DNA from: Pseudomonadota bacterium
GTDB taxonomy: Bacteria > Myxococcota > Myxococcia > Myxococcales > Myxococcaceae
Assembly: GCA_023424585.1 (NCBI GenBank)
Contig: JAFADT010000539.1
Span: forward strand, 1 to 17,614
Direction: 5' to 3'
Length of the DNA: 17,614 nt
Both the position numbers and the translations under genes were made by a program. The notes under the pieces are model-generated. The model was not told the DNA's origin. It saw nothing but the letters and a program-made list of their open reading frames with translations, and did not search any database. Position 1 is the first letter of the stretch; every line of letters begins with the position of its first letter. Below are positions 14,718 through 17,614 of this stretch, in pieces.

Positions 14718-16531
14718 GCCTCCTCCCGCTTGAGCATCGCGCGGGCGATGACGAGGCACACCACCGTGTTGAAGCCCAGCCACGGCTTCGCCAGGAAGGT
14801 GAAGGGCAGCCACGCCAGCGCCGGAGCCCCCACCCACGCCGCGTAGGCCAGGAAGCCCGCGAACCCCAGCGCCAGGCCGCCCACCGCCGGGCGGAAGCCC
14901 CGCCACGCGATGGCCGGCAGCGACAGCACCAGGGGGATGAGCGCGCTGTAGAACAGCGGGTTCACCGTGTTCCGGCCGAAGATGATGCGCTGCCAGTCCG
15001 GGATGGGCAGCGACGCCACGCTCACCACGTCCTGGGCCGGGCCCGCCGCGCCCGCGAACCAGGTGCGCAGGAAGAAGAAGCCCACCGTGGAGAGCACCAG
15101 CGGCACCAGGAACGCCGGGCGGAAGAGCACGTTGAGGTAGCCGGGGCGCTCGCGGCTGCGCAGCGTGAGCAGCACCCCCGCGAGCAGCACCGCGGCCCAG
15201 CCCAGCGGCGGCCAGCGCGGACCGGCGCCCTTGTTGAAGGCCTGCAGCGACGCGTTGGCGTTGAGCACGCCGTGGCCGTACTCCTCCGACCAGGCCTGGT
15301 TCTCCGTCGCCTTCGCGCCGGCGTAGAGCGCCTGCTCCACCTCGTCCGGCGTCGTGGCGCCCGCGCCGTAGAGCATCGCGGCGACCGCGGCCACGTGCGG
15401 CGCGGCCATGCTGGTGCCCTGGTACCAGGCGTAGACGGAGCGCGACGGGTCTCGCGGGTCGATGGTGTTCTGGAGGATGCCGCCCGCCTCGCCCTGGCTT
15501 TTGTCACCACCGGGCGCCGCGATGTCCAGCTCCTTGCCGTAGGACGAGTATGGCGCGCGCGCGCCGGACGGCCCCACCGCGCTCACCGCCACCGCGCCCG
15601 GGTACGCTGCGGGGAACTCCACCCGGCCGCGGCCGGTGTTGCCCGCCGCGGCCACCACGGTGACGCCCTTCTTGCGCGCGTAGTCCACCGCGCTGGCCAT
15701 GACCTGCGAGTACAGGCCGCCGCCCAGCGACATGTTGATGACCTTCGCGTCGTGGTCCGCCGCGAAGCGGATGGCGTCCGCGATGTCCGCCGTGGTGCCG
15801 CTACCGAAGTGGTTCAGCACCTTGAGCGGCATCAGCGTCGCGTCGAAGGCCACGCCCGCCACGCCCTCGCCGTTGTTGGTGGCCTGCGCGATGGTGCCCG
15901 CCACGTGCGTGCCGTGGCCGTGGTCGTCGTTGGCGTGCTCGTCGTCGTTGACGAAGTCATAGCCCTTCACGAACGACACGCCCTTCAGGTCCGGCACCTG
16001 CTTGAAGTCGTCGTAGTCCTCGTAGGCGATGCCCGTGTCGATGACCGCCACCACCACGCCCTTGCCCCGGTTGCCGTCCCAGGCCTTCGGCATGTCGATC
16101 ATCCGGAGGTTCCACTGGGACTCGAACTGGGGGTCGTTCGGCGTGTAGCTGGTGCGCACCTGCATGAGCGGCTCGGCGGACTCCACCGCCGGGTTCTGCC
16201 GGATGCGCTGGAGCACGGACTCCACGTCGTTCACGCCCACCGCCAGCGTGACGCCCGTGCGGGGGCCCTCCACGGAGTTGAACTCCAGGTCCACGCCCCA
16301 CTCCTGCTCCCAGGCGTCGAACTGCTCCTTGGTGGTGCCGTCCTTGAAGTCCACCACGATGGCGCCGGACACCACGTCGTCCGAGCCCTCCGCCACCGCC
16401 TGGGCCACCTCCGCCTCCGCGGCCGCCAGGTCCTGCCCGGCCGGGGCCTCCGGCTCCCGCGACGCGGAAGCGCACGCCGAGGCCGACAGGGCCAGCGCCG
16501 CGAGAACCACGTTCCATCGCCTCATCCGCAT
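14714..16531 (-). CDS. Subtilisin-like (S8) serine protease with lipobox and C-terminal multi-span membrane domain
   Basis: The 605-residue protein starts MRMRRWNVVLAALALSASAC, a signal peptide ending in a lipobox-like sequence (candidate Cys20, with Ala rather than the usual Leu at -3). Residues 55-150 resemble a subtilase prodomain plus linker, with NDPQFESQWNLRMIDMPKAW (132-151) leading into the catalytic domain: D165 (VIDTG), H206 (HGTHVAGT), oxyanion N298 (AAAGN) and S374 (GTSMAAPH). All four are intact. From about 442 the chain becomes a membrane domain with hydrophobic segments near 443-457, 472-488, 524-543, 550-572 and 586-600. It should be exported and anchored, cleaving proteins in the cell envelope. 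ATG at 16531 is preceded by AAGGAG at seven bases; the much longer open frame upstream belongs to the hydrolase region in another frame. The next gene is coupled by a 4-base overlap. Confidence 0.9.
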   Translation of the reverse strand: MRMRRWNVVLAALALSASACASASREPEAPAGQDLAAAEAEVAQAVAEGSDDVVSGAIVVDFKDGTTKEQFDAWEQEWGVDLEFNSVEGPRTGVTLAVGVNDVESVLQRIRQNPAVESAEPLMQVRTSYTPNDPQFESQWNLRMIDMPKAWDGNRGKGVVVAVIDTGIAYEDYDDFKQVPDLKGVSFVKGYDFVNDDEHANDDHGHGTHVAGTIAQATNNGEGVAGVAFDATLMPLKVLNHFGSGTTADIADAIRFAADHDAKVINMSLGGGLYSQVMASAVDYARKKGVTVVAAAGNTGRGRVEFPAAYPGAVAVSAVGPSGARAPYSSYGKELDIAAPGGDKSQGEAGGILQNTIDPRDPSRSVYAWYQGTSMAAPHVAAVAAMLYGAGATTPDEVEQALYAGAKATENQAWSEEYGHGVLNANASLQAFNKGAGPRWPPLGWAAVLLAGVLLTLRSRERPGYLNVLFRPAFLVPLVLSTVGFFFLRTWFAGAAGPAQDVVSVASLPIPDWQRIIFGRNTVNPLFYSALIPLVLSLPAIAWRGFRPAVGGLALGFAGFLAYAAWVGAPALAWLPFTFLAKPWLGFNTVVCLVIARAMLKREEA

Positions 16532-16689
16532 CGGGACACTCCTTGAACGAAGACGCCTCGAAGACCCACTACGAACGCACGGCGGGACGATTGGGTCTGC
16601 GCTTTCAGTCTGTCCGCCCCCTGGCCGGCCGTGCAAGGCGCGGGGGATGAAGAAAGGTGAAGAAGTCCAACGGTTTGCATGCCACCGAC
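16532..16689. other. Spacer between the hydrolase and the protease
   Basis: This 158-base gap separates two minus-strand genes. It probably contains the protease promoter, since it is long for an intra-operon gap, but no hexamer pair is convincing. AAGGAG for the protease lies at its downstream end. No terminator hairpin with T-tract was seen. Confidence 0.4.
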
Positions 16690-17325
16690 CTACCCGCCCG
16701 ACAGGCGCTGGAGCCACGCCGCCGTCGCCCGCCCCACCTGGGGAAGGTTGCGATGGAAGGTGGGCCCGGCATCGTCGATGACCTCTAAATCGCCCCCGGC
16801 CTCCGCGACAGCGGCGGCCAGCGCCGCCCGGGGCACCCGCGCGTCCTCCGCCCCCACGATCACCAGCAGCGGACACGACAGTCGCATGAGTGACAGCGGG
16901 TCCACATCCGGCGCCACCAGACACAGTCCGCCCACCGCCGGGTGCCGCTCCTGGAGCGCCAGCGCCACCCGGGCCCCCCCGTACAGGGACGCCACCGCGA
17001 GCGCCGCCGTCCCCGCGTTCTCCAGCGCCACCCGCATCGCGGCCTCCGCGTCCTCCACCAGCGCCCCGCCGGTGCCTCGGGCGCCCTGGCTGGCCCCCAC
17101 GCCCCGGTGGTTGAAGCGCAGGGTGGGGAAGCCCGCCCGCGCCACCGCGAAGGCCACCTCCGCCGCCACGACGTGATCCATCCCGCCCCCCTCCTCCGGC
17201 CGGGGCGGAAGGATGAGCAGCGGCGGCGAGCGCGTCCCCCGGTGCACCGTGCCCTCCATCACCGTGCCGCCCGCCCCCACCGGGATGAGCGTGGAGCGCT
17301 CCAGGAACTGACCTTTCTGGACCAT
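16690..17325 (-). CDS. Alpha/beta hydrolase-like protein with altered nucleophile elbow
   Basis: The 211-residue protein follows the small dienelactone-hydrolase-like pattern: LLILPPRPEEGGGMDHVVAA (36-55), LRFNHRGVGASQG (69-81), EDAEAAMRVAL (91-101), then VASLYGGARVAL (111-122) at the nucleophile elbow, LLVIVGAEDARVP (153-165) with acid D161, and H191 in GPTFHRN. The usual elbow is GxSxG; here the residue at the Ser position is Tyr115, with Ser113 two residues earlier, so the protein may be non-hydrolytic or use another residue. No signal peptide is present, so it is cytosolic. Its ATG at 17325 follows AAGGTGGGG. It precedes the S8 protease gene on the same strand but with a 158-base gap. Substrate unknown. 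Confidence 0.8.
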   Translation of the reverse strand: MVQKGQFLERSTLIPVGAGGTVMEGTVHRGTRSPPLLILPPRPEEGGGMDHVVAAEVAFAVARAGFPTLRFNHRGVGASQGARGTGGALVEDAEAAMRVALENAGTAALAVASLYGGARVALALQERHPAVGGLCLVAPDVDPLSLMRLSCPLLVIVGAEDARVPRAALAAAVAEAGGDLEVIDDAGPTFHRNLPQVGRATAAWLQRLSGG

Positions 17326-17524
17326 GCCCCCACCTTAACCGCCCCCCCGGGTGACGCCCGGGCCGGATTCCCTCCCCCGTCCCCCGCCGCACTTCCGGTG
17401 TCGCGGCGCGTTACGCACATTCCGTGACCCGCTCGCAACTTTTCGGCGCTTTGGGGGAGAATGGATCAACGCAGCACGCTTCCCCCTCCCTTCAAAAATC
17501 CGCACACCGCAGGAGCCTCAAGCC
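17326..17524. other. Divergent intergenic region
   Basis: These 199 bases separate the minus-strand hydrolase from the plus-strand gene at 17525 and should hold both promoters. A CCCGGG pair (17346-17351 and 17357-17362) can form a 6-base-pair hairpin with a 5-base loop in the hydrolase leader. The half nearest the plus-strand gene is relatively AT-rich. No convincing -35/-10 pair was found on either strand. Confidence 0.4.
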
Positions 17525-17614
17525 ATGGGAACCATCGGGCGCACCTCCAACAACACCATCGCGCGCACCACCACGACCACGGGGACGGCCGGCGCGGCCC
17601 CCGCGGCCAAGCCG
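17525..17614 (+). CDS. Unknown protein, first 30 codons (cut by window edge)
   Basis: The visible 30 residues start MGTIGRTSNNTIARTTTTTG and continue Ala/Pro-rich. AGGAG at 17511-17515 lies nine bases before the ATG, giving strong support for a real start. There is no signal peptide or hydrophobic stretch; the Thr/Ala/Pro-rich opening looks like a disordered N-terminal linker of a larger protein. No function can be assigned from this fragment. Confidence 0.65.
   Translation, partial: MGTIGRTSNNTIARTTTTTGTAGAAPAAKP

Noticed and set aside
16532..17392. Long N-terminal extension of the S8 protease frame
   Set aside because: It is Gly/Arg-rich shadow sequence of the hydrolase gene. A signal peptide with lipobox and a proper ribosome binding site begin at 16531.
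1..17614. Defence island, prophage, CRISPR array, tRNA-associated island
   Set aside because: No recombinase, transposase, phage gene, repeat-spacer array, tRNA or composition shift was seen; the genes are housekeeping or ordinary envelope and signalling genes. The CPBP protein alone is not evidence of bacteriocin immunity or phage defence.

Overview
The window is an ordinary chromosomal segment of a GC-rich Gram-negative bacterium. Very high GC at third codon positions, a cytosolic histidine kinase/receiver hybrid, a lipoprotein-type subtilase and the mixture of gene families all suggest a myxobacterium (Myxococcus/Corallococcus type). This taxonomic call is inference from style and gene content; no marker gene was compared. 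Coding density is about 90 percent, no intergenic gap exceeds 200 bases, and I see no tRNA, rRNA, IS element, phage gene, attachment site or CRISPR array.

Layout. Positions 1-3464 (minus strand) hold the str operon read right to left: rpsL (S12), rpsG (S7), fusA (EF-G) and the first 41 codons of tuf (EF-Tu), which runs off the left edge. A near-consensus promoter (TTGACA, 16 bases, TATACT) lies at 3549-3576. The rpsG-fusA spacer can fold into a strong hairpin whose loop is complementary to a downstream segment (possible pseudoknot). Positions 3687-4906 (minus) hold a two-gene unit with a 4-base overlap: a SurA-type periplasmic chaperone lacking the prolyl isomerase domain, then rimI. Positions 5028-10645 (plus) hold dnaJ, a HEAT-repeat protein, a GAF-like/histidine kinase/receiver hybrid, and argS. 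The spacers before the last three each contain the same 10-mer, TGGAAGGCGC. plsB (glycerol-3-phosphate acyltransferase) follows argS by 14 bases, and then comes a CPBP-family membrane protease ending at 14462.

Positions 14502-17325 (minus) hold an alpha/beta hydrolase with an unusual nucleophile elbow, an S8 protease with a lipobox and a C-terminal multi-span membrane domain, and a 71-residue protein that starts inside the protease stop codon. A new plus-strand gene starts at 17525 with a good ribosome binding site and leaves the right edge after 30 codons.

Themes: translation (S12, S7, EF-G, EF-Tu, RimI, ArgRS), protein folding and turnover (DnaJ, SurA-like, S8 protease, CPBP protease), phospholipid synthesis (PlsB) and one signalling protein. 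I found no clear undescribed multi-gene system. The best leads are the rpsG-fusA RNA element, the recurring intergenic 10-mer, the protease plus 71-residue pair, and the hydrolase without a canonical serine.
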